A DNA stretch of 64,000 nucleotides, from assembly GCA_963823755.1 (NCBI GenBank), contig CAWGMP010000011.1:124001-188000 (forward strand). Direction: 5' to 3'. A program made the position numbers and the translations under genes. Positions 9,392-17,559 of the stretch are shown in pieces (the first letter of the stretch is position 1; every line of letters starts with the position of its first letter). The notes under the pieces are model-generated. The model was given only the letters and a program-made list of their open reading frames with translations. It searched no databases and was not told where the DNA came from. The DNA comes from GCA-003244245 sp963823755 (GTDB taxonomy: Bacteria > Actinomycetota > Actinomycetes > Mycobacteriales > Pseudonocardiaceae).

Positions 9392-10534
9392 GTGAACCGC
9401 AGCCCCGACAGCCGCGACGCCATGGCGGCCGTGCCGTACCCGTTGCAGGTCGCGGCCGCGTTGTCGTGGCGGCTGCTGGCGGTGGCCGGGATGGCCGTCG
9501 TCGTGGCCTACGTGGTGATCACCCTGCGGCAGGTGGTGGTCCCGGTGGCGGTGGCGTTATTACTGACTGCACTGCTGGGTCCGGTGGTGGACTGGCTGAC
9601 CGGGCACCGAGTGCCCCGAGGCCTGGCCACCCTGGTGGTCTTGATCGCGGGATTGGCGCTGATCGGTGGGCTGCTGGGATTCGTCATCCAGGCTTTCGTG
9701 AATGGGTTGCCCGAGTTGCAGACCCAGATCGCCAACAGCGTCCAGCAGATCCGGATGTGGCTGCAGCATCCGCCGTTCGGCTTGCCTCCGGTGAAGCTGC
9801 AGAGCCTGCTCGATTCCCTGAGCCGTTCGGTGTCCAACAACCGCACCGCGATCACCTCGGGCGCATTGTCCACCGCGGTCACGGTCGGGCAGTACCTCAC
9901 CGGTGCCGCGTTGGCGCTGTTCACGTTGATCTACTTCCTCTACGGCGGCAGATCGATGTGGCTTTTCCTGCTCAATGGGGTGCCGCGGTCGGTCCGTGCC
10001 CGGGTCGATGCCGCCGGGCAGCGCTCATTCGCCTCACTGGGCGGGTTCATCCGGGCCACCGCGCTGGTGGCGGTGGTGGACGCGGTGGGTATCGGGATCG
10101 GGTTGGTGATGGTGGGTGCCCCGCTGGTGGTGCCGCTGGCCGCGTTGACGTTCCTGGCGGCGTTCATCCCGGTGATCGGCGCGGTGGTCTCCGGCGTGGT
10201 CGCGGTGCTGGTGGTGCTGGTGGCCAAGGGTGGGGTGGCGGCGCTGATCGTGCTCGGGGTGGTGCTCGGCGTGCAGCAGCTGGAGGGCAACGTGTTGCAG
10301 CCGCTGCTGATGGGCCGCGCCGTGGAGCTCAACGGGGTGGCGGTGGTGCTGGCCGTCGCGGTGGGTTCGGTGCTCGCCGGCATCGCCGGTGCGCTGTTGT
10401 CGGTGCCACTGCTGGCCGCGCTCAACGCCGGCATCCGTGCACTGGTCAGCGGGGACGCCGAGCCCGATGATGAGGCTTCAGCCGGCTCCGCGTTCCCCCC
10501 GGCCGACGTCCCTGCTGACCCGGGGCCTTCCTAG
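9392..10534 (+). CDS. AI-2E family transporter (PerM-like)
   Basis: 380 aa, GTG start. Multi-pass membrane protein with the AI-2E/PerM layout: two N-terminal hydrophobic pairs (residues 20-90), a helical extracytoplasmic segment around 110-170, then a C-terminal bundle with the LTFLAAFIPVIGAVVSG and VLGVQQLEGNVLQPLLMG motifs typical of the family. Members are proposed exporters of small solutes, AI-2 or Na+/Li+; the substrate here cannot be told. A second member lies at 31486-32685 with different sequence and opposite orientation. The stop codon lies within a short tandem repeat. Confidence 0.9.
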   Translation: MNRSPDSRDAMAAVPYPLQVAAALSWRLLAVAGMAVVVAYVVITLRQVVVPVAVALLLTALLGPVVDWLTGHRVPRGLATLVVLIAGLALIGGLLGFVIQAFVNGLPELQTQIANSVQQIRMWLQHPPFGLPPVKLQSLLDSLSRSVSNNRTAITSGALSTAVTVGQYLTGAALALFTLIYFLYGGRSMWLFLLNGVPRSVRARVDAAGQRSFASLGGFIRATALVAVVDAVGIGIGLVMVGAPLVVPLAALTFLAAFIPVIGAVVSGVVAVLVVLVAKGGVAALIVLGVVLGVQQLEGNVLQPLLMGRAVELNGVAVVLAVAVGSVLAGIAGALLSVPLLAALNAGIRALVSGDAEPDDEASAGSAFPPADVPADPGPS

Positions 10535-10587
10535 ATCCGGGGCCTTCCTAGATCCGGGGCCTTCCTGGCTCCGGAGCCTTCCTGGTC
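10520..10587. repeat. 17-bp tandem repeat, four copies
   Basis: Four head-to-tail copies of CCGGGGCCTTCCTAGAT and variants (10520, 10537, 10554, 10571). The first two are identical; the third and fourth drift at the end. The first copy contains the TAG stop of the AI-2E gene, so the repeat straddles the gene end. It probably arose by slippage. Confidence 0.9.
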
Positions 10588-10649
10588 TGGAGTCCCGCCG
10601 CTTCGGGCCCCACCCTCGGCTCCGACTGGGCTGGGGAGTCCCCATTAAC

Positions 10650-11411
10650 GTGGCGCCCGTGCCGTCTCTCGATCTTGTCTTGATGGTCGTCGCCGGCGTC
10701 GCGTCGGGCGCGGTCAACGCCGTGGCCGGTGGTGGGTCTCTGCTGTTGTTCCCGGCGCTGCTGGCGGTGGGCTTCCCGCCGCTCGCGGCGAACGTGACCA
10801 ACTCGGTCATCCAGTGTCCCGGCTACCTCGGTGTGGCGCTGGGCAGCCGCCGGCAGTTGCGCGGCCAGCAGGCCCGGTTGCTGTCGGCGACCGGCGTCGC
10901 GGCGGCGGGCTCGCTGGTGGGCAGCCTGCTGCTGCTCGTGCTGCCTGCCGCCGTGTTCGACGCGGTCGTGCCCGCTCTGGTGGCGCTGGCCAGTGTGCTG
11001 CTCGGCGGTCAGCGGTGGCTGGTCCGGTGGATCGGTGAGCCTGAACCCGGCGCACCGGACCGCCGGGTGATCCTGCTGCCTGCGGTGTTTCTCGCCGCGA
11101 TCTACGGTGGCTACTTCGGGGGCGCGCTCGGCGTCATCCTGGTCGCCGTCCTCGCCCTCGCGGTGAACGACGACCTGCGCCGGCTCAATGCCGTCAAGGG
11201 TGTGCTGTCGCTGATCATCGGCGTGGTCACTGTGGTGGTGTTCGCGATCGGTGCACCGGTGGACTGGCTAGCCGTCGTGCTGCTCGCCCCCACCACGCTG
11301 ATCGGGGGTTTCCTCGGTGCGAAGCTCGCCGGTCGGCTGCCCGCGCCGGTGTTGCGGGGCGCAGTGGTCGTCGTCGGCTTGACGGTGTCGATCTACCTGT
11401 TCGTGACGTGA
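10650..11411 (+). CDS. TSUP family permease (TauE/SafE-like)
   Basis: About 253 aa from the GTG at 10650 (GTG at 10659 is an alternative). Hydrophobic throughout, with the duplicated TSUP signature: GVASGAVNAVAGGGSLLLFPALL near the N-terminus and GGYFGGALGVILVAVLA in the second half, about eight membrane helices. The family exports or imports sulfite, sulfonates or related anions. The open frame extends 260 bases further upstream, but that part is the tandem repeat and low-complexity sequence, so a late start is preferred. No neighbour indicates the substrate. Confidence 0.85.
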   Translation: MAPVPSLDLVLMVVAGVASGAVNAVAGGGSLLLFPALLAVGFPPLAANVTNSVIQCPGYLGVALGSRRQLRGQQARLLSATGVAAAGSLVGSLLLLVLPAAVFDAVVPALVALASVLLGGQRWLVRWIGEPEPGAPDRRVILLPAVFLAAIYGGYFGGALGVILVAVLALAVNDDLRRLNAVKGVLSLIIGVVTVVVFAIGAPVDWLAVVLLAPTTLIGGFLGAKLAGRLPAPVLRGAVVVVGLTVSIYLFVT

Positions 11412-11665
11412 GTGGTGCCCACCGTGGGCGAGACACCGTGCGCGACGTCCATACCCGCACGAGGGGCCGAATTAATCACGTAGGGTGGTTCAGATAGACC
11501 TCGGCTGCCGCCCGTGGCACCGTTTTATCAGGTTACTAGTACAGCTCGTCGAGTGCCGCACAGTCAGTGGAGCAGAGACGGGTCGGGGTGGACGGCACTG
11601 TAGCTGAGCTCACGGGTGTGGTCGTGTAACCAGCTCGGATCGAGTTGCATTGAGGGGGTGTATTG

Positions 11666-12544
11666 GTGAGTTATGGGCGCAGGCTCCGAGAAGATGTGCT
11701 GGCGACGGAAATCACTCCGTTGATCGGGGTGTACGACATGTTTTCGGCCTCAGTCGCCGCGCAGTACTATAGCGGACTGTTCGTGTCCGGTTTCGGTTTC
11801 GCCGCGTCCTATTACGGCTTGCCCGACATCGGGTTCATCGCGTGGCCGGACATGGTCGGCTTCGTGCAACGGCTACGGCTCGCGTTTCCGGGCAAACACC
11901 TGCTGGTCGACATCGACGACGGGTACGTCGATCCGGAGGTGGCGTGTCACGTGGTCGAGCACCTCGAGGCGGTCGGCGCCTCCGGGGTGATTCTGGAAGA
12001 CCAGCGCAGGCCCCGGCGGTGTGGACATGTCGACGGCAAACAGGTCCTGCCCTTGGCTGAGTACCTGGACAAGCTGGAGTTGGTCCTGGATACCCGCAAA
12101 GACCTGGTGGTAGTAGCTCGGACCGACGCCACCGACGAACAAGAGATCGTGCGCCGGGCCGAGGCGCTTGCCGCGACCGCGGCCGACGTGATCCTCGTTG
12201 ACGGGGTCCGCAGCGTCGACTGGCTATGCAAGATCCGCGCAGCCATCGGCGACAAACCGCTGCTGTTCAACCAGATCGCCGGGGGAAAGTCGCCGCGATT
12301 GTCCCTGCCCGAACTGCAACAGCTGGGTGCTGATGTGGTGATCTACAGCACGCCGTGCCTGTTCGCCGCCTACGAGGCGATGGATCGTGTTCTGGTCGAG
12401 CTCAAAGCAAATGGGGGTCGCCTTCCTGAGGACGGAGTTGGGGTGAGCACGTCGCTTCGTCTACTGGAGAAGAACATCAGCCGCCATCACGCCAAGAACG
12501 GCGCGGAGGCGGTGTCACCCACCGGGCGGATGGTGTCGCCGTGA
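11666..12544 (+). CDS. isocitrate lyase/PEP mutase family protein
   Basis: 292 aa from the GTG at 11666, seven bases after GAGGGGG; a TTG at 11663 is an alternative. It has the alpha/beta-barrel signatures of the ICL/PEP-mutase superfamily: VDIDDGYVD (metal-binding Asp pair, about residue 77), GVILEDQ (Glu/Asp, about 108), the mobile loop RRCGHVDGKQV, and VVARTDA. The Cys-Gly-His of the loop points to a C-C lyase (isocitrate, 2-methylisocitrate or dimethylmalate lyase type) rather than a phosphonate mutase, whose loop differs. The length matches 2-methylisocitrate lyase-like enzymes. No prpC/prpD or phosphonate genes are adjacent, so the substrate is open. The 250 bases upstream hold no gene. 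Confidence 0.82.
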   Translation: MSYGRRLREDVLATEITPLIGVYDMFSASVAAQYYSGLFVSGFGFAASYYGLPDIGFIAWPDMVGFVQRLRLAFPGKHLLVDIDDGYVDPEVACHVVEHLEAVGASGVILEDQRRPRRCGHVDGKQVLPLAEYLDKLELVLDTRKDLVVVARTDATDEQEIVRRAEALAATAADVILVDGVRSVDWLCKIRAAIGDKPLLFNQIAGGKSPRLSLPELQQLGADVVIYSTPCLFAAYEAMDRVLVELKANGGRLPEDGVGVSTSLRLLEKNISRHHAKNGAEAVSPTGRMVSP

Positions 12545-12581
12545 GCTTTGCGGTAGGCCGTGAGCGGCTAGGCTCTCCTGC

Positions 12582-13145
12582 GTGACGTCTATCGACCTCG
12601 CCGCGGCCCGGGACCGCACGATTCCCGACGTGTTACCCGGGCCAGACGATCCGCCATTGCGGGTGCTGTTCTGCGGGATCAACCCGGGCCTGGTCTCCGC
12701 CGCCACCGGGCACCATTTCGCCCGGCCGGGCAACCGTTTCTGGCCGGTGCTGCACGGCGCCGGATTCACTCCCCGCCGGTTTCGGCCCGACGAGCAGTCT
12801 CTGTTTCCCGCGCTCGGGTTGGGGATCACCAACATCGCGCCCCGCGCCACCGCGCGGGCCGACGAGCTGAGCACCGCGGAGCTGATCGCCGGCGGCGAGC
12901 GACTCCGGGACCTGGTGGGCACCTTGCGTCCGATCGCGCTGGGCGTCGTCGGCATCACGGCTTACCGGGTGGCTTTCGCCGCGCCGCGGGCCGCCGTCGG
13001 AAGGCAGCCCGCCGGCCTGGGCACCACCCTGGTGTGGGCACTGCCCAACCCGAGCGGGCTGAACGCGCACTGGTCGTTGCCGGCGATGGTGGCCGAGTTC
13101 GCCCGCTTCGAGCTGGCCGCTGCAGGGCCGTTGCGGGATGCTTGA
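12582..13145 (+). CDS. mug: G/U mismatch-specific DNA glycosylase
   Basis: 187 aa of the MUG/TDG branch of the uracil-DNA glycosylase superfamily. The catalytic Asn lies in FCGINPGLVSA (about residue 33), followed by RPGNRFWPVLH, and the second active-site motif is NPSGLNAHW near residue 155. It removes uracil and ethenocytosine from mismatches in base excision repair. GTG start. The VOC gene begins 3 bases after the stop, so the two are probably cotranscribed. Confidence 0.92.
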   Translation: MTSIDLAAARDRTIPDVLPGPDDPPLRVLFCGINPGLVSAATGHHFARPGNRFWPVLHGAGFTPRRFRPDEQSLFPALGLGITNIAPRATARADELSTAELIAGGERLRDLVGTLRPIALGVVGITAYRVAFAAPRAAVGRQPAGLGTTLVWALPNPSGLNAHWSLPAMVAEFARFELAAAGPLRDA

Positions 13146-13148
13146 ACT

Positions 13149-13652
13149 GTGACAGTGACCGAAGCGCAGTGCACCGAACTGGCCCAGCAGCGGGACCGGA
13201 TCCGTGCGGAGACGATGCTGCCCCGCGACCAGCGACCGGCCAGCAGCGCGCGCGGCATCCACCACACCGCGCTGATCTCTTCCGACGTGCGGCGGACCGT
13301 CGAGTTCTATCAGGGTCTGCTCGGCTTCCCGCTCATCGACATGTTCGAGAACCGGGACCTGCCCGGTTCCACGCACTTTTTCTTCGACGTCGGCAACGGC
13401 AACACCGTCGCGTTCTTCGACCTACCCGGTGTGGACGTCGGCCCCTATGCCGAGGTGCTCGGTGGGCTGCACCACCTCGCCATCTCGATGGAACCATCGC
13501 GCTGGCAGGAGATCCGGGACCGGCTGGACGCCCGGGGGATCGAGTACCTGCTGGAGAGCGGGACGTCGATCTACTTCCGGGACCCGGATGGGGCCCGCGT
13601 CGAGCTGATCGCCGACCCGCTGGGCGAGATGTACGGGCGCAGCGTCTTCTGA
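13149..13652 (+). CDS. VOC family protein (glyoxalase fold)
   Basis: 167 aa with a paired beta-alpha-beta-beta-beta (VOC) fold. Candidate metal ligands are His in GIHHTALIS, Glu in RTVEFYQGLLGF, His in LHHLAISME and Glu in DPDGARVELIAD, at the usual positions for a metal-dependent VOC enzyme. The GTG start follows mug closely, and a second VOC gene lies 16 bases downstream, so they form a small operon. The reaction cannot be told: VOC proteins include glyoxalases, ring-cleavage dioxygenases and resistance proteins. Confidence 0.85.
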   Translation: MTVTEAQCTELAQQRDRIRAETMLPRDQRPASSARGIHHTALISSDVRRTVEFYQGLLGFPLIDMFENRDLPGSTHFFFDVGNGNTVAFFDLPGVDVGPYAEVLGGLHHLAISMEPSRWQEIRDRLDARGIEYLLESGTSIYFRDPDGARVELIADPLGEMYGRSVF

Positions 13653-13668
13653 TCGGCGCAGGACAGGC

Positions 13669-14091
13669 ATGAGCATCGACGCGCGACTGGATGTGATCGA
13701 GCTGGTGGTCGTCGACATGGCCGCCTCGTTGGCGTTCTACCGCCGGCTTGGCCTGGACATCCCGGCCGAAGCCGACGCGGCGCCGCACGTGGAGGTCGGC
13801 TTGCCCGGCGGCCTGCGGCTGGCCTGGGACACCGAGGACACCATCCGATCCTTCACCCCGGACTGGAAGGCGGGTGACGGCCGCGGCCGCACCAGCCTGG
13901 GGTTCCGGCTGCCTGATCCGGCCGCAGTAGATCGTGCTTACGCCGAGCTGACCGAGGCCGGTTACCACGGCGAACATGCCCCCTGGGACGCCTTCTGGGG
14001 CCAGCGCTACGCGGTGGTGCGCGACCTGGACGGTCTGGGCGTCGACCTCTTCGCCCCGATCGTCGGGCGCCGCCTGATACCTATCAGCTAG
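13669..14091 (+). CDS. VOC family protein, short
   Basis: 140 aa, single VOC module pair: LDVIELVVVDMAASLAFYRR at the N-terminus, a middle strand rich in acidic residues (DTEDTIRSF), and RYAVVRDLDGLGVDLFAP at the C-terminus. It lacks the His/Glu ligand set of the preceding VOC protein, so it may bind rather than transform a ligand, like bleomycin-resistance-type members. Its stop lies 4 bases from the end of the convergent HIRAN gene. Confidence 0.82.
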   Translation: MSIDARLDVIELVVVDMAASLAFYRRLGLDIPAEADAAPHVEVGLPGGLRLAWDTEDTIRSFTPDWKAGDGRGRTSLGFRLPDPAAVDRAYAELTEAGYHGEHAPWDAFWGQRYAVVRDLDGLGVDLFAPIVGRRLIPIS

Positions 14092-14095
14092 GTCA

Positions 14096-14875
14096 TCAGT
14101 ACGTCTGCCAGCGCGGCCCGCTCATCGGCTGGTAGTCGGCCGGCGCGTGGCCATCAAGCAGGACGAGCAGCCTCAGGTGGGCGGGAACCTCTGGTCCGTT
14201 GACATGCTCGACGGTGAGGCAAACCGAACCCGTGTCCCGGAGCACCCGCAGGTGTTCGAGCAAGAGGTCAGGCACGTAGCCGAGTCTCTCCCCACCGCGC
14301 GAGCACACGAGGACAGCTTCGGGGTTGACCGGGTTCGCTGGATCATCCTGCAGCTCGAGCTCGTCGCCCGGGGTGAGTGACAGCGGCAGCTGCCCGCCCG
14401 CCACATGACGGATGCCGTGCACGAGGAACCGACAGCTTGTCGAACCGTCGGCATGGACAGTCGGAATCGGGAACACCTGCACCGTGTCACCGGTGCGGCG
14501 GCCCTCCGACCTGGCCAGCTGCTCCCACGGAGTCGCGTCCTCATTGAGATAGAGCTGGTGCAGGAATTGGCTGAAGTCGGGCCGACGCGGGCTCATGATC
14601 CGCTGCGAGAACAGCGGGAACAGGTGCTGCGAAATGTAGGTGCGCTGCCACTCCGGGAAACTGAGGAACGGCAGGAAACCGTCGACCGTCGAGGCGCACC
14701 GCAGGTAGCGGAAGCGATAGCCGAGGCCGTGACCGTGCTCAAGCAGCCCAACGGGGGCGATGAGGCGGGTCTCCGGGTGCTGCCATGCCACGATCAAACT
14801 GCCCGGCGACCTTCCGGCGTCCCAGGTGCCCGTCGTTGCACCATCCGGGCGTGCGGCTACTTCCTCAATGGTCAT
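14096..14875 (-). CDS. HIRAN domain protein
   Basis: 259 aa. The C-terminal 110 residues are a HIRAN domain: CRFLVHGIRHVAGG, the short beta segment LTPGDELELQDDPANPVNP, then VLVCSRGGERLGYVPDLL. HIRAN domains bind DNA ends and stalled forks in HLTF-type proteins and also occur alone in bacteria. The N-terminal 140 residues (GYRFRYLRC, FLPFLSFPEW, LFPLFSQRIM) have the feel of the N-terminal subdomain of HipA proteins, but I cannot prove it. The ATG overlaps the stop of the HipA-like kinase upstream (ATGA), so the two are translationally coupled. Confidence 0.75.
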   Translation of the reverse strand: MTIEEVAARPDGATTGTWDAGRSPGSLIVAWQHPETRLIAPVGLLEHGHGLGYRFRYLRCASTVDGFLPFLSFPEWQRTYISQHLFPLFSQRIMSPRRPDFSQFLHQLYLNEDATPWEQLARSEGRRTGDTVQVFPIPTVHADGSTSCRFLVHGIRHVAGGQLPLSLTPGDELELQDDPANPVNPEAVLVCSRGGERLGYVPDLLLEHLRVLRDTGSVCLTVEHVNGPEVPAHLRLLVLLDGHAPADYQPMSGPRWQTY

Positions 14876-15792
14876 GAAGCAACCTCCTCCGGTTGACGGT
14901 CAGCAACTCGAGGATGAATCTAGCCGTCACGTGTGACAAGTTGGGCATTCGAGCGATCACATTCGCGACTTCGGCCAACTCGACGTTACGAAGGCGCTTG
15001 ATCCAATGACGGCTGGCTTTCTGTCCAGCGAGGGCGAGAGCGTCATGGGCAGCTGCCACGAGAGTCGGGATCTCTCGCGACGAACTGCCGGGGTCGTGCT
15101 CGAAGCGGTGTGCGGTGCCCCTTGCGGCCCAGTCCGCCACGGCGCCGGAATCCAGCAGAGTCTCCCGCCGTGCGTCGAGCAGATTGAAGCCGAGGCTGCT
15201 TGCATGATCGTAGGAGCCGGCGAGCCGGAGTTCGCCCGGAGCGGCGGCCTGGCGAAGGACCGCCCAGTTCTGGTCGTGCCGGTCCTGGTTGGCGACCCAT
15301 GCGTCTAGGACCAGGTATCCGGCGAACATCTCGACAGCGGTGAGCCGGCCGGACCCAGCTGGCGGTTGGCACCTCATCAAGTGCTTGGAAGATCGTTCGC
15401 GGCGAGTGCCCTGGGCGCCCCGGTGGCCGTAACTGGCCTTCGTGGTAGTGGCTATTCCCGGTGCTGAGGAGCACCGAACCGAGAACCAGGTTCCATCCGT
15501 CCGGCGCGACGTTGCGCGAGATGGATCCCGGCACTCCGCGACGCACGGCGAGTTCGATCTCGGCGCAAGGAACACCGAGCAGACCACCGAGCTCGCTGAC
15601 GATCTTCTCAGTCCAGTCCTCCCCCTGTCGATGGCCGCTCGCCGTCACGATGACCGGCTTGAACAACCAGTCCCGCTCGCGGGACCACGAGGGCGCCCCG
15701 GGCTCACGCACCCAGAGCTTCGCGTCACGGCCGATCGGCTCCGGGTTCACCGCTTCCCAGGCGCTCACATCCCAGACCTCGAACTCAGCCAT
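14865..15792 (-). pseudogene. HipA-like kinase gene, frameshifted
   Basis: Two consecutive frames together make a HipA-type kinase of about 308 aa. The first frame starts at the ATG at 15792 (MAEFEVWDVSAW) and carries the nucleotide-binding half: RDWLFKPV, HRQGEDWTEKIVSELGGLLG and GSISRNV. The second frame carries LTAVEMFAGYLVLDAWVANQ followed by DRHDQNW, the catalytic Asp/Asn loop, and SYDHASSLGFNLLD, the metal-binding Asp. The switch falls at about 15340-15370 and is explained by one extra base; I see no slippery heptamer there. Known HipA kinases phosphorylate aminoacyl-tRNA synthetases; the target here is unknown. No HipB-like HTH gene is visible upstream; the HIRAN gene is the only partner. 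A sequencing error is possible. Confidence 0.75.
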
Positions 15793-16489
15793 TCGGCGCA
15801 CGGTAGCCTGCGACCCCGACATCGTCTGCACGTCCGCTGGTTCAGCTCCGACTGGTCGCACACGACCTCGTCGACCACGAAGCGGACGACCGCGTTCGCG
15901 TGGAGCCTGCCTACGGCCCTGCCGCTGGCTCTGGCCCACGCCATTCGCTCGTCGTGACTGGACTTGTCGCGATTGCTGCCACGGGCGTTCCTCTTCGTGC
16001 CCGCGCGGGTTCTTCGTCTCGCTGTGATCGGCGCCATTGATGTTTCGGCCGTGGGCGGCGGGGCGCCGACGAAGACGTCAGCGCGGGTGCGCTGGACGCC
16101 CACCGTCCCGACCGTCCCGAGATCGACCCGATGCCGCCTGGCTCGATCATGATTACCGATGTAGCTGCTGCTCAGAAGGGATGTAGACGATGCGCGCTCG
16201 AAGGGACTCGAACCCCTGACCTTCAGATCCGTAGTCGCAAGCAGTACCGCGCGACTACCTGCAATCTGTCCAGGGCCGGGCCTCATCTTCGGGTTCAGGT
16301 CCGAGGATGTCCATGGTCGTCCGTAACCGTCGATGTAGCGATTAATGTAGGTCAGGGGATCTCGAACCGCGGGCTCTGATCTGCTGGATGTCCGCACGCC
16401 GAGCACCTGGTTCTTGGCTGAGGTAAGACGACGAGACGCTATCAACGCTGGTCAGTGAGTGCACGGGCGGAACGGGCAAGCCGTCCTCG
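15793..16489. other. intergenic region with tRNA remnant
   Basis: No convincing gene. Open frames on both strands lack codon structure or known motifs. The stretch contains the tRNA-Arg fragment listed separately, and next to it an 8-base inverted pair (GTAGTCGC/GCGACTAC). Confidence 0.5.
16193..16236 (-). tRNA. 3' fragment of tRNA-Arg(ACG), probable att site
   Basis: Read on the minus strand, 16236 to 16193 matches a tRNA-Arg from the anticodon loop (CTACGGA, anticodon ACG) through the variable region, a complete T arm (AGGGG, loop TTCGAGT, CCCTT) to the acceptor 3' strand CGAGCGC and discriminator G. The 5' half is absent: the bases before the loop cannot pair with the anticodon-stem 3' strand and no D arm is present. 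Such 3' fragments are what site-specific integration into tRNA genes leaves behind. Confidence 0.75.
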
Positions 16490-16858
16490 TCAGGAGAAGA
16501 CGGTAGCCTCACCCGGGACGATTTTTGGGTCTGGTCCATAGGCGTTCGGCTGCCGTTCGCCGTCGGTGGCGAAGAACACGATGAGCACGATCCAGCCGAT
16601 CAACGGGATGATGCCGATCAGCAGCCACCAACCACTTCGGCCGGTGTCGTGCAGCCGGCGGACGCCGACGGCCAGGCTCGGCAGCAGCACCGCCAGCGAG
16701 TAGAGCGCACCGAGTAGGCCGATCGTGAGCACGTTGTCGAAGATGGCGAGCACAACCGAGATGATTCCGCTGACCAGCGTGAACATCCAGTACTCTTTCC
16801 GCCGGGCGCGGCCGGTGAAATCGGCGTACTGGCGAAGCACCTTCAAATACCACTCCAT
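16490..16858 (-). CDS. DUF805 membrane protein
   Basis: 122 aa from the ATG at 16858, preceded by GGGAG. The N-terminal signature YADFTGRARRKEYWMFTL is diagnostic of DUF805. Membrane helices lie at about 25-45, 50-70 and 80-105, with the family motif RRLHDTGRSGWWLL between them. The family has no known reaction; related proteins include E. coli YhaH. The open frame continues upstream to 17146, but that part lacks homology and a good ribosome-binding site. It stands alone, without operon partners. Confidence 0.88.
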   Translation of the reverse strand: MEWYLKVLRQYADFTGRARRKEYWMFTLVSGIISVVLAIFDNVLTIGLLGALYSLAVLLPSLAVGVRRLHDTGRSGWWLLIGIIPLIGWIVLIVFFATDGERQPNAYGPDPKIVPGEATVFS

Positions 16859-17559
16859 GTCAACTCCCGTCCTTCGAGACCAACCGCTTGGCACCTGAGG
16901 TGCGTTCGGTTCGTGGCCATGCCATGACCCAATTCCGTTTGGTAGAGGGGCCCCGACGCCGCGCTGATACAAAAACTTGAGGCGCTCCTCACCGCCGCCG
17001 GGACCATCGAGGATGTCCGAGGTCCACTCCTGCCGTGGAGACTGGGTCATTGAGAGTACCGTGACAGGCAAACGAGCGGTGTGCCACCAACCGTCACTGA
17101 CGTCTTGCGCAGACGGTGGAGCCGAGAGGTGACCACGAGCGGACACTTGGCGTCACCGTTCGATCGGCATTACACCTCCTGTCTCCGACGTCGTCATGCG
17201 GTGCTCCCCAGGTGTATGACTGGCGAGAACTCCATCGCCAACGTGGCGCAGATCTCGGTCGCCACGAGCACACATCTTTCGCACACAAAGATTTCATGCA
17301 GGGGACGCTTCGTCCCGACGGTAAACAGGACAAGTCCAGTGCTCGACTAGATGATTGCGATAAACTTCACAAGGGAAGGCTAAATGTTCATTCACGGAGC
17401 AGGGACGCGACGGCGACGGGATCATCCCCCGGCCCCGCCGTGATCTATGTCCGGCTGCCCGGCCGGAAGGGTGGGAGTCGGCGGGACGGCCCGGGTCTGC
17501 GATGACTCAGCTCGTCTGTCGCGGGGGTCGGACTCGATCCTGGGAATCATGTCACGCAG
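16859..17559. other. intergenic, no gene recognised
   Basis: About 700 bases with no recognisable gene. Base composition is somewhat lower in GC around 17250-17400 than in the core genes, consistent with acquired or decayed DNA. Confidence 0.5.

Noticed and set aside
16131..16379. open frame reading GTRTPDLQIRSR
   Set aside because: This is the well-known false protein produced by translating a tRNA gene antisense.
17116..17505. 129-codon frame between DUF805 and the XRE remnant
   Set aside because: No ribosome-binding site, no motif, and competing frames of equal quality on both strands.
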